The notes under the pieces are model-generated. The model worked only from the letters and a program-made list of their open reading frames with translations. It had not been told where the DNA came from and ran no database searches. A program made the position numbers and the translations under genes. Positions 16,747-23,434 of a stretch of 64,000 nucleotides of DNA are shown here, piece by piece. Numbering within the stretch: position 1 is the first letter of the stretch; the number at the start of each line of letters is the position of its first letter. This stretch comes from Cupriavidus sp. U2 (lineage in GTDB: Bacteria > Pseudomonadota > Gammaproteobacteria > Burkholderiales > Burkholderiaceae). The stretch covers positions 124,558 through 188,557 of the forward strand of contig NZ_RCOG02000022.1 in NCBI RefSeq assembly GCF_009663685.2. The letters are read 5' to 3'.

Positions 16747-16844
16747 TTGCGGCTCCCGAACGGGCCGCCGCATACGCCGATGCCGAAGAACACGACGGCG
16801 ACGTACAGGAAGATTGCGAGGGGCAGTGCCACTGGGACCTCCAT
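16743..16844 (-). CDS. 33-aa membrane micro-protein, first gene of the left operon
   Basis: MEVPVALPLAIFLYVAVVFF and then GIGVCGGPFGSRK: one membrane helix. Its ATG lies about 13-20 bases after the expected start of the left early promoter, and its TGA overlaps the next ATG. It would be the first protein made when the repressor is removed. A superinfection or host-takeover role is a guess. Confidence 0.5.
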   Translation of the reverse strand: MEVPVALPLAIFLYVAVVFFGIGVCGGPFGSRK

Positions 16845-16863
16845 CGGTGAGTTGATGGAGTCC

Positions 16864-16905
16864 ATTAAACATGACGTTTAAGAAAACGTCAAACAAAATG
16901 TTTAA
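16864..16905 (-). promoter_or_regulatory. Left early promoter with two repressor operators
   Basis: On the minus strand, -35 TTGACG (16887-16892), 17-bp spacer and -10 TTTAAT (16864-16869) make a strong sigma-70 promoter aimed at the left operon. Two operators overlap it: TTAAAC-ATGAC-GTTTAA (16865-16881, perfect) and TCAAAC-AAAAT-GTTTAA (16889-16905, one mismatch), centres 24 bp apart. The same site occurs at the right switch region. Confidence 0.8.
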
Positions 16906-16914
16906 TCACGGGCG

Positions 16915-16940
16915 AAAAAAATGCCCGCGCTGTGGCGGGC
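16915..16940 (-). terminator. Terminator of the repressor-lipoprotein transcript
   Basis: Read leftward: GCCCGC, 6-nt loop CACAGC, GCGGGC, then ATTTTTTT. It separates the cI-lipoprotein transcript from the left early promoter only 10 bp further on. Confidence 0.8.
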
Positions 16941-16946
16941 GTGGTC

Positions 16947-17312
16947 TCAGGACCGGGATTCGTACCGGGATGGCTCAGGCGGCGGTTCAGGTTTCACCGT
17001 CGTGCACCCCTTGTCATAGGCCGCGACTTCGAGCTGGTAGTACCGCTGCTGGGCGCTCTCGATGGCGGCCGAGCGAGCGGCGGAGTTGCCGATGCCGAAG
17101 TCCCCGAACGCGGCAAGGACGTCGCGCCCGTCGAACTGGCTCTGCTTGTCTACGTGCTGGGCAAAGCCCATAACCTTGGCCTGTTCCATCTGGATGTCGC
17201 TGCAACTGAGGTTCTGCCGCTCGTAGTCGGTTAGCGGAGGCTGAGTGCCGAAGTTCTTCGTTGCGCATCCCGTCAGGGTGAATGCCAAAGTCATCAGGAA
17301 CAGTCGTTGCAT
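16947..17312 (-). CDS. Small lipoprotein co-transcribed with the repressor
   Basis: 121 residues from ATG 17312, with AGG seven bases upstream; a GTG at 17324 is in frame. The N-terminus MQRLFLMTLAFTLTGC is a short signal peptide with a lipobox (LTGC), so the mature protein should be a lipid-anchored envelope protein. The rest is hydrophilic with SDIQMEQAKVMGFAQHVDKQ and two further Cys. It follows cI directly and would be made in the lysogen, the position of lysogenic-conversion and superinfection-exclusion genes such as rex in lambda. That role is inferred from context only. Confidence 0.7.
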   Translation of the reverse strand: MQRLFLMTLAFTLTGCATKNFGTQPPLTDYERQNLSCSDIQMEQAKVMGFAQHVDKQSQFDGRDVLAAFGDFGIGNSAARSAAIESAQQRYYQLEVAAYDKGCTTVKPEPPPEPSRYESRS

Positions 17313-17320
17313 GGTTTGCC

Positions 17321-18301
17321 TCACAACCTTGTTTTGATCTTGCGGGCTGGCACGGGGTGGGCCACGTAGTACATCCAGGTCACGGCGTCCGGGTCGAACG
17401 TGAAGACCTCCGGGTCGTTATAGCTGCCCAGGCGAATACCCTGGCGGCGCGATAGCAGGCGCTTGATCATGGTCTCGCCAGTGTTGAGGCGGACCAGCAC
17501 GTCGTCTTCCAGCTCCGGCTCGGTGCCCGGCTCCACGAGCGCAAATTCCCCTGGATTGAAGCGCGGAATCATCGAGAGCCCGACCACGGGTGTCAGAAAA
17601 GCGAGCGGGTCGGCGCTGGCCGCTTCCGCGAACTGCTGTGTTGCTTCCACCGGATAGTCTCCATCCGTCCAGATCCGCTCCGGCAGGCCGCCCTGGGCGC
17701 GCCCGATTACCGGAATCTCACGGTACTTTGCCACGTTGGCCTGGTAGGTGAGAGGGGTAGCGTCTGCTGGTTCGGGATCTTTCTTTTTCGGTTTTGCTGT
17801 CTTAAGCGGTACGGGGCGTGGACGCGGGTCATCGTAGACCGCAGCGCGGGGCAATCCCTTGCCCATCACCAACCACACGGCGTTGAAGCCGAACGCCTCC
17901 TGGATGCCCACCGCCTGATCCAGCGAGATCGTCTTGATGCTGCCGGATTGCCATTGGCTGACTGTCTCTTGCGTCACCCCTGCAGCCTTTGCCAACGCGG
18001 CAGGGCGTACGTCCGGCTCTTGAAGCAAGAGGTTGATGCGCTCACTCAGGCCATCGGCCGAGTCGTTCGCGGTCCGGATTGACTCGTCGTAGGTCATCGA
18101 CCCCTTGCCAGTCTGCAACCAGGTCGCGCTGCAGCCGATGTGCTTCTGCGCCTCGATCATGCCCGGCCGCGACATGCCGCGGCGCTCCCAGTTGTTCACG
18201 GTCTGCTGGGATTGGTTCAGCGCCCGGGCGACGTCGGTAGGCGTCTCAAGGTTCTTGAGGGTACGTGCGGCCTCGTAGAGGCGGACCATGGTTGGATGCA
18301 T
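17321..18301 (-). CDS. cI: CI-type repressor with two HTH domains and S24 peptidase domain
   Basis: 326 residues from ATG 18301; the in-frame ATG at 18385 is rejected because that stretch encodes the operators. HTH 1 spans about 1-68 (VARALNQSQQTVNNWERRG) and HTH 2 about 85-150 (LAKAAGVTQETVSQWQSG). Both end in a matching pattern (ATWLQTGKG, AVWLVMGKG), which points to an internal duplication. After a basic linker comes a LexA/CI-type autopeptidase domain (190-326) with Ser243 in GLSM and Lys280 in MIKRL; the cleavage region is near VIGRAQGG (198-205). It should hold the prophage silent and be inactivated by RecA during SOS. Typical CI proteins have one HTH and about 230 residues. Confidence 0.9.
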   Translation of the reverse strand: MHPTMVRLYEAARTLKNLETPTDVARALNQSQQTVNNWERRGMSRPGMIEAQKHIGCSATWLQTGKGSMTYDESIRTANDSADGLSERINLLLQEPDVRPAALAKAAGVTQETVSQWQSGSIKTISLDQAVGIQEAFGFNAVWLVMGKGLPRAAVYDDPRPRPVPLKTAKPKKKDPEPADATPLTYQANVAKYREIPVIGRAQGGLPERIWTDGDYPVEATQQFAEAASADPLAFLTPVVGLSMIPRFNPGEFALVEPGTEPELEDDVLVRLNTGETMIKRLLSRRQGIRLGSYNDPEVFTFDPDAVTWMYYVAHPVPARKIKTRL

Positions 18302-18334
18302 GCGCGCGATGGTCTCACAGGTAAACGGCCCGTT

Positions 18335-18377
18335 GATAAACAGGGTGTTTGCCTTTTCGTTAAACGTAGTGTTTAAT
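18335..18377. promoter_or_regulatory. Right switch region: repressor and Cro promoters with two operators
   Basis: Operators: TTAAAC-GTAGT-GTTTAA (18360-18376, perfect) and ATAAAC-AGGGT-GTTTGC (18336-18352, weaker), centres 24 bp apart as in the left pair. Rightward promoter: TTGCCT (18349-18354), 17 bp, TTTAAT (18372-18377). Leftward repressor promoter: TTAACG (minus strand, 18358-18363), 17 bp, TTTATC (18335-18340). The operators overlie -10 or -35 boxes of both promoters. Confidence 0.8.
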
Positions 18378-18383
18378 GTGGTC

Positions 18384-18599
18384 ATGGAACCCGACGCCTC
18401 TATCGCTATGGACCGTGAACTCATTGATCGCCTTGGCGGCCCCGCCAAGGTTGCTGAACTGCTTGGCTTCGACAAGAAGGGAGGCGTTCAACGCGTCCAC
18501 AACTGGAAGGAGCGGGGAATTCCTCCTGCCGTGAAGCTGGCCTATCCGGACATCTTTCTAACTCCGCCGAAGGCCGACGAGCCAGCCGTCCAGGTTTGA
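18384..18599 (+). CDS. Cro-like (YdaS-type) DNA-binding protein
   Basis: 71 residues with a small HTH: LIDRLGGPAKVAELLGFDKKGGVQRVHNWKERGIPPAVKL, the pattern of YdaS/Cro antitoxin-like phage regulators. It is divergent from cI and the first gene of the rightward operon, so it should bind the same operators and favour lytic growth. The ATG at 18384 coincides with the expected transcription start, seven bases after the -10, so the mRNA may be leaderless; an in-frame ATG at 18408 has no ribosome-binding site. Confidence 0.85.
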   Translation: MEPDASIAMDRELIDRLGGPAKVAELLGFDKKGGVQRVHNWKERGIPPAVKLAYPDIFLTPPKADEPAVQV

Positions 18600-18602
18600 T
18601 CC

Positions 18603-18629
18603 AAAGGCGTCTTCTCGACGCCTTTATTT
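18603..18629 (+). terminator. Terminator-like hairpin after cro
   Basis: 9-bp stem AAAGGCGTC / GACGCCTTT, 5-nt loop, followed by a weak ATTT. Its position is that of lambda tR1, early in the rightward operon; read-through or antitermination would be needed for downstream genes. Confidence 0.6.
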
Positions 18630-18640
18630 GAGTCTTCCGC

Positions 18641-18663
18641 CAACTGTGGAAGCAACTGTGGAA
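18641..18663. repeat. Tandem 11-bp repeat upstream of the next regulator gene
   Basis: CAACTGTGGAA occurs twice (18641-18651 and 18653-18663) with a 12-bp period, close to one helical turn. Read on the other strand the core is TTG-N9-TTG, loosely like a CII-type direct-repeat site. Its role is unknown. Confidence 0.35.
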
Positions 18664-18695
18664 TCGATTGAATTTTCCAATCAGGAGAAGAAGAA

Positions 18696-19082
18696 ATGCG
18701 GGTAGCCGAACAGCCGGGAACCGGCGCCGGTATTGGGTCTCAGGGATTTTTCGATAGTGGCAAAGGCCGCTTTCTGTCCGATGCCGAGATTGCTGGCTGC
18801 GGAACCTTCCGCGATGCCTGCGCGCTGGCCTGGGATCGCCGCGCGCAACCCGGCCTGACCCTCCAGGCGCTGGCCGCTCTGGCCGATCTGTACCCATCCC
18901 ACGTCAGTGACTATTTCCAGCGCGAGGCCCTGAACGCGAAGGGCAATCCGCGTCGCTCCCTGCCGGCCGAGAAGATTGCCGACGTCGAGCGCGTGCTGGG
19001 TAACCGGGTCCTGAGCCAGTACCTCATGCACCGCGGCGCGCTGACCATTTTTGAAGCGATTGTGGCAGCGAGGGGTGCATGA
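18696..19082 (+). CDS. Putative HTH phage regulator (CII position)
   Basis: 128 residues, preceded by AGGAGAAGAAGAA. Residues about 38-110 look like a DNA-binding helix-turn-helix protein: FRDACALAWDRRAQPGLTLQALAALADLYPSHVSDYF and then RSLPAEKIADVERVLGN. It stands where lambdoid phages carry cII. It could be a CII analogue or a replication-linked regulator; no family is certain. The stop overlaps the next start (ATGA). Confidence 0.6.
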   Translation: MRVAEQPGTGAGIGSQGFFDSGKGRFLSDAEIAGCGTFRDACALAWDRRAQPGLTLQALAALADLYPSHVSDYFQREALNAKGNPRRSLPAEKIADVERVLGNRVLSQYLMHRGALTIFEAIVAARGA

Positions 19083-19264
19083 CGTATTTGGAAGCGATCG
19101 AAGTGGCCACGAAAGCCATGCAAGACGCGGTGGGGAAGAGCGGGGGAGACGACATCCAGCTGACCAAGGCCATCGCCGAGGCGCAGCAGGACCCGCACAT
19201 CGCTGAGGCGTTCGCGACGGTGGGTCTGCACGACCTGCTGGCCGAACAGAACACGCAGCACTGA
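19079..19264 (+). CDS. Small unknown phage protein
   Basis: 61 residues, acidic and helical (MTYLEAIEVATKAMQDAVG ... HDLLAEQNTQH). Coupled to the previous gene by a four-base overlap. No function recognised. Confidence 0.55.
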   Translation: MTYLEAIEVATKAMQDAVGKSGGDDIQLTKAIAEAQQDPHIAEAFATVGLHDLLAEQNTQH

Positions 19265-19271
19265 GGCAACC

Positions 19272-19445
19272 ATGGACACACAGCAGGCACTCCAGGCCCA
19301 GCGCGCCTACGTCAACGAACTGCTGCACCGGATCACGGTGGCCGAGACGCGCGGCGCCCGGCTGCACCTGGTGGCCGAGACGAAGCGGGCGATCGACGAG
19401 CTGGAGCGCATGCTGCTGGCGCGCGCAGCAGGGACGCACCCATGA
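19272..19445 (+). CDS. 57-aa helical phage protein
   Basis: MDTQQALQAQRAYVNELLHRI and onward, a single amphipathic helical protein ending ...ARAAGTHP. ATG 19272 follows the previous gene by seven bases, and its TGA overlaps the ATG of the replication gene. Too short for easy detection, but the coupling on both sides supports it. Confidence 0.5.
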   Translation: MDTQQALQAQRAYVNELLHRITVAETRGARLHLVAETKRAIDELERMLLARAAGTHP

Positions 19446-20254
19446 ATTTCTACAAGCGCCATATCGGCGACTACATCAAGGACGCTGCGCACCTCACGCT
19501 GCTCGAGCACGGAGTCTACGCGCGCTTGATGGACGTCTACTACACGCGTGAGGCTGGCATCCCCGATGGCCAGGCCGCGCGCCTCATCGGTGCCCGTTCG
19601 AAGGACGAGCAGCAGGCCGTGCAGAACGTGCTGGTCGAGTTCTTCCACCTGACCGATGGCCTCTGGCTCCAGAACCGCTGCGAACGTGAGATTGAGGAAG
19701 CCAACGCACAAGCGGACAAGAACCGAGCCAACGGTAAAAAGGGTGGTCGGCCAAAGCGAAACGAAACCGAACAAAAACCCACTGGGTTTTCTTTGGGTTC
19801 CGATTCGGAAACCCAAAAAAACCTTAGCCAGACACCAGACTCCAGACACCAGACTCCAGAAGAACCCATAACCACCACTGACGTGGTGGTCGTCGACAGC
19901 GCTCCCGCTGCCGACCTGCTGGACGCCAGACCGGCAAAGCCGGGAAAACCCGACTGCCCGCACCAGGCCATCGTGGCGCTGTACCACGAGCTGCTGCCGA
20001 CATGCCCGACCATCCGTGACTGGACGCCGAGCCGAGCACAGGCGCTGCGAGCCCGATGGAACGAAGACCCGATGCGGCAGGATCTGGGCTACTGGCGCAG
20101 GTTCTTCGCCTACGTTGCCGAGTCCGAATTCCTGACCGGGCGGAGTGCCAGCGCCGGCCGCAAGCCCTTCTTCGCCAGTCTGGACTGGATCGTGAAGGCC
20201 GAGAACTTCACAAAGATTCGTGAAGGCCGCTACCACGAGCAGGTGACCGCATGA
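19442..20254 (+). CDS. DUF1376 (YdaU-type) phage replication protein
   Basis: 270 residues. The N-terminal domain (about 1-90, MNFYKRHIGDYIKDAAHLTLLEHGVYARLMDVYY) is the DUF1376/YdaU signature of phage replication initiators. A hydrophilic, repeat-rich linker (about 90-165) follows, then a C-terminal domain with WTPSRAQALRARWNED and FFASLDWIVKAENFTKI, as in helicase-loading proteins. It overlaps the dnaB-like gene by four bases, so it probably loads that helicase. The linker DNA holds direct and inverted repeats that may be the origin. Confidence 0.88.
   Translation: MNFYKRHIGDYIKDAAHLTLLEHGVYARLMDVYYTREAGIPDGQAARLIGARSKDEQQAVQNVLVEFFHLTDGLWLQNRCEREIEEANAQADKNRANGKKGGRPKRNETEQKPTGFSLGSDSETQKNLSQTPDSRHQTPEEPITTTDVVVVDSAPAADLLDARPAKPGKPDCPHQAIVALYHELLPTCPTIRDWTPSRAQALRARWNEDPMRQDLGYWRRFFAYVAESEFLTGRSASAGRKPFFASLDWIVKAENFTKIREGRYHEQVTA
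19774..19860. repeat. Repeat cluster inside the replication gene, candidate origin
   Basis: Palindrome AAAACCC-ACT-GGGTTTT (19774-19790), further GGGTT/AACCC inverted pieces, A-tracts, and a 14-bp tandem repeat CCAGACACCAGACT at 19828-19841 and 19842-19855 with a 5-bp third start. The stretch is AT-richer than its surroundings. Lambda keeps its iteron origin inside the initiator gene O in the same way; here the origin role is inference. Confidence 0.45.
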
Positions 20255-21642
20255 ACGCGCCCGACGACTTTCCGCAGGCGCGCGTGCTGCACAGCATCGA
20301 GGCCGAACAGGCCGTGCTGGGTGGCCTGCTGCTCGACAACGATGCGATCGACCGCATCAGCGGGCTGGACGCCGCGCACTTTTACCGCGACGACCACCGC
20401 GTGATCTACGGCGCCATCGTGCGCCTGGTGTCGGCGAACAAGCCGGCCGACGTGCTGACCGTGTTCGAGCAGCTGCAGGTCGAGGGCCGCGCGGAGCGGG
20501 TGGGTGGGCTGTCGTACCTGAACGCCGTGGCGCAGAACACGCCCAGCGCGGCCAACATCGCCCGCTATGCCGAGATCGTACGCGACCGCGCGCTGCTGCG
20601 TGACACCGCCGCCACCGCGCGCAAGGTGCTGGAGCTGGTCGAGACGCCGGGGCCGATGAAGGGCGCCGAGATCGTCGACAAGGCACAAGGCCTGCTGGGG
20701 CAGCTGACCCAGGTCGGCGTGCAGCGCGGTCCGAAGATGCTGTACGACCTGATGACCGATTTCGTGGAGCGCGTCGACGAGCGGTACCACAGCCGCGTCG
20801 AGCCGGGCGTCCCCACCGGCATTGGCTCGCTCGATCGCGCGCTGAACGGCGGGTTCCACGACGGCAACCTGATCATCGTGGCCGGCCGCCCATCGATGGG
20901 CAAGACGGCGCTGACCACGGACATCGGCCTGAACATGGCCGACGCCGGCCGCAGCGTGCTGCTCGATTCGATGGAGATGTCCGACCAGGAGCTGGTCGCC
21001 CGCGCGGCGGCGAACCGCGGCGGGATTCACCTGTCGGCGCTGCTGAGCGGCCGGCTGGGCGACGGTGACTGGCCGCGCCTGACCCACGCCATCCAGCTGA
21101 TGGGCGACATGCGGTTCGCCATCGATGACACGCCGGCCATGACGCTGCTGGAGGTCCGGACCAAGGCCAAGGCGCACAAACGCAAGTTCGGCCTGGACGC
21201 CCTGATCGTCGACTATCTGGGCCTGATGTCCGGCGGCGAGGAAAAGATGCGCACCCAGCAGATCGGCGCCTACTCGCGCGGCCTGAAGTCGCTGGCCAAG
21301 GAACTGAACATCCCGGTGATCGCGCTGGCGCAGTTGAGTCGCAAGAACGAAGAGCGGCCGGACAAGAAGCCGATCCTTTCCGACCTGCGCGACTCGGGCG
21401 ACATCGAGCAGGACGCGGACGTCGTGATCTTCGTGCACCGCCCGGAGATGTACGACCCGAACAACGACGAGCTGAAGGGCTACGCCGAGCTGCTGATCCG
21501 CAAGAACCGGAACGGCGCGCTGTGCGACGTGCCGCTGCTGTATCGCGGCGCGGTGACGAAGTTCGACGAATGGACGGGCCCGCTGCCGATGCTCAGCCAC
21601 GGCCCAGCCGTCCGCAAGCGCGGCATCGCCGCGGACCTTTGA
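20251..21642 (+). CDS. Replicative DNA helicase (DnaB type)
   Basis: 463 residues: the DnaB N-terminal domain (about 10-115, SIEAEQAVLGGLLLDNDAID), then a RecA-type motor with Walker A GRPSMGKT at 212-219, Walker B LDALIVDYLGLM and the H4-type LAQLSRKNEERPDKKP ... DLRDSGDIEQDADVV. This hexameric helicase would unwind DNA at the phage fork. Slightly shorter than chromosomal DnaB. Co-translated with the DUF1376 gene. Confidence 0.95.
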   Translation: MNAPDDFPQARVLHSIEAEQAVLGGLLLDNDAIDRISGLDAAHFYRDDHRVIYGAIVRLVSANKPADVLTVFEQLQVEGRAERVGGLSYLNAVAQNTPSAANIARYAEIVRDRALLRDTAATARKVLELVETPGPMKGAEIVDKAQGLLGQLTQVGVQRGPKMLYDLMTDFVERVDERYHSRVEPGVPTGIGSLDRALNGGFHDGNLIIVAGRPSMGKTALTTDIGLNMADAGRSVLLDSMEMSDQELVARAAANRGGIHLSALLSGRLGDGDWPRLTHAIQLMGDMRFAIDDTPAMTLLEVRTKAKAHKRKFGLDALIVDYLGLMSGGEEKMRTQQIGAYSRGLKSLAKELNIPVIALAQLSRKNEERPDKKPILSDLRDSGDIEQDADVVIFVHRPEMYDPNNDELKGYAELLIRKNRNGALCDVPLLYRGAVTKFDEWTGPLPMLSHGPAVRKRGIAADL

Positions 21643-21678
21643 TTCGAAACGGAAACCACACGCAGCAACGGGTACGCC

Positions 21679-22140
21679 ATGACCAAGATCGTTCTGACCC
21701 TCCCATACCCCGTGAGCGCAAACCGCTACTGGCGCACGTACATGCCGAAGGGCTTCAAGGCGCCGGTGACGACGCTGAGCGCCGAGGCCAAGGCCTATAA
21801 GTCCGAGGTGGGCTGGCTCGCCAAGGCCGCCGGCATCCGCGCGCCGCTGGTAGGCCGCGTGGCGGTCGCCTACACGCTGTACCCGAACCGGCCGCAGGAC
21901 TGGCAGAAGCGCATGCGTCGAGACGGTGCCGCCTGGGACGACACCGTGCAGTGCATCGACCTGGACAACGCGCAGAAGGTGCTGATGGATGCACTGAAGG
22001 GCGTCGTGTTCGAGGACGACCGCTGGGTGCGCCGGATCACGGCGGAGCGGGCCGAGCCGGATGGGGAAGGGCGCCTGGTCGTGACGGTGACGGCGATCGA
22101 GTCCGATCTGGTGCAGGCCGGCTTGTTCGCGGAGGCCTGA
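21679..22140 (+). CDS. rusA: Holliday junction resolvase RusA-like
   Basis: 153 residues. Motifs are LPYPVSANRYWR at the start and CIDLDNAQKVLMDALKGVVFEDD in the middle, where the Asp residues of D-x-D-N and EDD bind the catalytic metal in RusA. It resolves four-way junctions in recombined or replicating phage DNA. Usual RusA proteins have about 120 residues; the extra length is in a loop after VAYTLYPNRPQDW. Confidence 0.88.
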   Translation: MTKIVLTLPYPVSANRYWRTYMPKGFKAPVTTLSAEAKAYKSEVGWLAKAAGIRAPLVGRVAVAYTLYPNRPQDWQKRMRRDGAAWDDTVQCIDLDNAQKVLMDALKGVVFEDDRWVRRITAERAEPDGEGRLVVTVTAIESDLVQAGLFAEA

Positions 22141-22143
22141 GCC

Positions 22144-22710
22144 ATGGCCGCACGCTGGACACCCGAAGAGGTCGAGAAGCTGCGCGAGCTGTGCGCCACC
22201 GGCCAGTCCTACCGCATCATCGGCGCGCACCTCGGCCGGTCGGCCGACACCGTGTTCCACAAGGCCAAGGCGCTCGGGCTGGGGCCGAAGCCGCTGACCA
22301 CCGAGCGGTCGACCACCTGGCTGGCCATCCAACGCGTCTGCGCCGACGGCGTTGCGCGAACGGTGCACGAGCTGGCGGCCGTGACCGGCGCGTCGCGGCA
22401 CACGATCGATCTGTTGCTGGCGGGCCGGCAGAAATCCGGCCAGGCCCACGTGAAGCGCTGGCGGACTGGCCACGGCGCGCCGGCGCCGTACTGGCTGACG
22501 GTGCCGGGCAAAAGCGCGCGCCGGCCGAAGCCGCTGACCCGGGCCGAAATGTCGAAGCGCTTCCGCGACCGGCTGCGCGAGAGCGACCCGATTGCATACC
22601 GCGTCTACCTGGCGCGCAACACCGCGCGCGCTGCGCTCAAGGCTGGCAAGCCAAAGCGCCAGCACGATGTCGTGCGCGCGCTCTTCGGAATGGGAGGGAC
22701 CACATCGTGA
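22144..22710 (+). CDS. Putative DNA-binding phage protein (SANT/Myb-like start)
   Basis: 188 residues, strongly basic. The N-terminus MAARWTPEEVEKLRELCATGQSYRIIGAHLGRSADTV reads like a GcrA/Myb-type helix-turn-helix. A second possible HTH follows (TVHELAAVTGASRHTIDLLLAG), and the C-terminal end is Arg/Lys-rich. It probably binds DNA. The role is unknown; the stop overlaps the next start. Confidence 0.6.
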   Translation: MAARWTPEEVEKLRELCATGQSYRIIGAHLGRSADTVFHKAKALGLGPKPLTTERSTTWLAIQRVCADGVARTVHELAAVTGASRHTIDLLLAGRQKSGQAHVKRWRTGHGAPAPYWLTVPGKSARRPKPLTRAEMSKRFRDRLRESDPIAYRVYLARNTARAALKAGKPKRQHDVVRALFGMGGTTS

Positions 22711-22811
22711 TGAGCGACTGGAACGGCTACTGCATCCGCTGCGGCGGCTTTGGGCACCGCGCGTCGAGCTGCACGCGCTGGAAGGGCGTCCGTCTGGCGA
22801 GGCCGGCATGA
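22710..22811 (+). CDS. 33-aa CCHC zinc-knuckle micro-protein
   Basis: MSDWNGYCIRCGGFGHRASS followed by C and a basic tail. The spacing C-X2-C-X4-H-X4-C is exactly that of retroviral-type zinc knuckles, which bind single-stranded nucleic acid. Start and stop overlap the neighbouring genes (TGATG and ATGA). It is below most gene-finder length limits. Confidence 0.6.
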   Translation: MSDWNGYCIRCGGFGHRASSCTRWKGVRLARPA

Positions 22812-23011
22812 GCGCGCACCCGAACGGAAACTGCCTGAGGTGCCGGAAGCCATGCCAGGTGTTTGGCTGTCGGTGGTGCGCGGCCTGCTACTACCCCGGG
22901 ATCGATGAAACCTATCGGCGCTACCGCGACATGATCGAGGAAGGCTATACCCGCTACCAGGCCAAGGTTCAATCCGGCTGGGGCGATCCGGACGAGGCGC
23001 GGGAGGACTGA
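22808..23011 (+). CDS. Cys-rich small protein
   Basis: 67 residues. The first third holds six Cys (CLRCRKPCQVFGCRWCAAC), likely one or two zinc sites; the rest is a polar helix (ETYRRYRDMIEEGYTRYQAK). Coupled by ATGA to the zinc-knuckle gene. Unknown phage function, perhaps nucleic-acid binding. Confidence 0.6.
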   Translation: MSAHPNGNCLRCRKPCQVFGCRWCAACYYPGIDETYRRYRDMIEEGYTRYQAKVQSGWGDPDEARED

Positions 23012-23014
23012 CCG

Positions 23015-23434
23015 ATGGCGCTGTACCGCGAGTTCACTCTGAAGTCGCCGGGCATCTGGCCCACTGTGCTGGCCTTCATCAAGGCCAATGCCGCGGCCTG
23101 CGCGGAGAAGGGCACGCCCATCCGGCTGATCGTCACGTCGGAAGAGCGCCGCCGGACGAAGGAGCAGAACGCCTACTACTTCGGCGTGGTGCTGCGTGAC
23201 ATCGCGGAGCAGGCCTGGGTGGACGGCGAGCAGTTCGGCACGGCAGCGTGGCACGAGCACTTCGCCGAGCAGTTTGCACCGCGCGAGGAACTGCGCCTGC
23301 CCAGCGGCCGGCTGGTCACCCACCGCAAGTCCACGAAGGATTTCACGGTGGCCGAGTTCGGCGAGTACCTGACCAAGGTTCAGGCCAGCGCGGCAAACGA
23401 GTTCGGCGTGTCGTTCGATGGGGTGCACGGGTGA
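23015..23434 (+). CDS. ninB: NinB-family recombination protein
   Basis: 139 residues matching the NinB/lambda Orf family: RRTKEQNAYYFGVVLRDIAEQ ... WHEHFAEQFAPREE ... RKSTKDFTVAEFGEYLTKVQASAANEFGV. In lambda this protein replaces RecFOR functions and helps load RecA on SSB-coated DNA. Position between RusA and the late regulator is that of the lambda nin region. Confidence 0.88.
   Translation: MALYREFTLKSPGIWPTVLAFIKANAAACAEKGTPIRLIVTSEERRRTKEQNAYYFGVVLRDIAEQAWVDGEQFGTAAWHEHFAEQFAPREELRLPSGRLVTHRKSTKDFTVAEFGEYLTKVQASAANEFGVSFDGVHG

Noticed and set aside
18302-18385. Longer repressor starting at ATG 18385
   Set aside because: The extra 28 codons coincide with both operators and both promoters, so translation from there is very unlikely.
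18641-19855. Possible CRISPR-like repeats (tandem repeats at 18641 and 19828)
   Set aside because: Units are 11 and 14 bp with no spacers and only two copies; no cas genes are present.
20230-22809. An 859-codon open frame on the minus strand
   Set aside because: Antisense shadow of dnaB, rusA and the next gene; no recognisable protein features.
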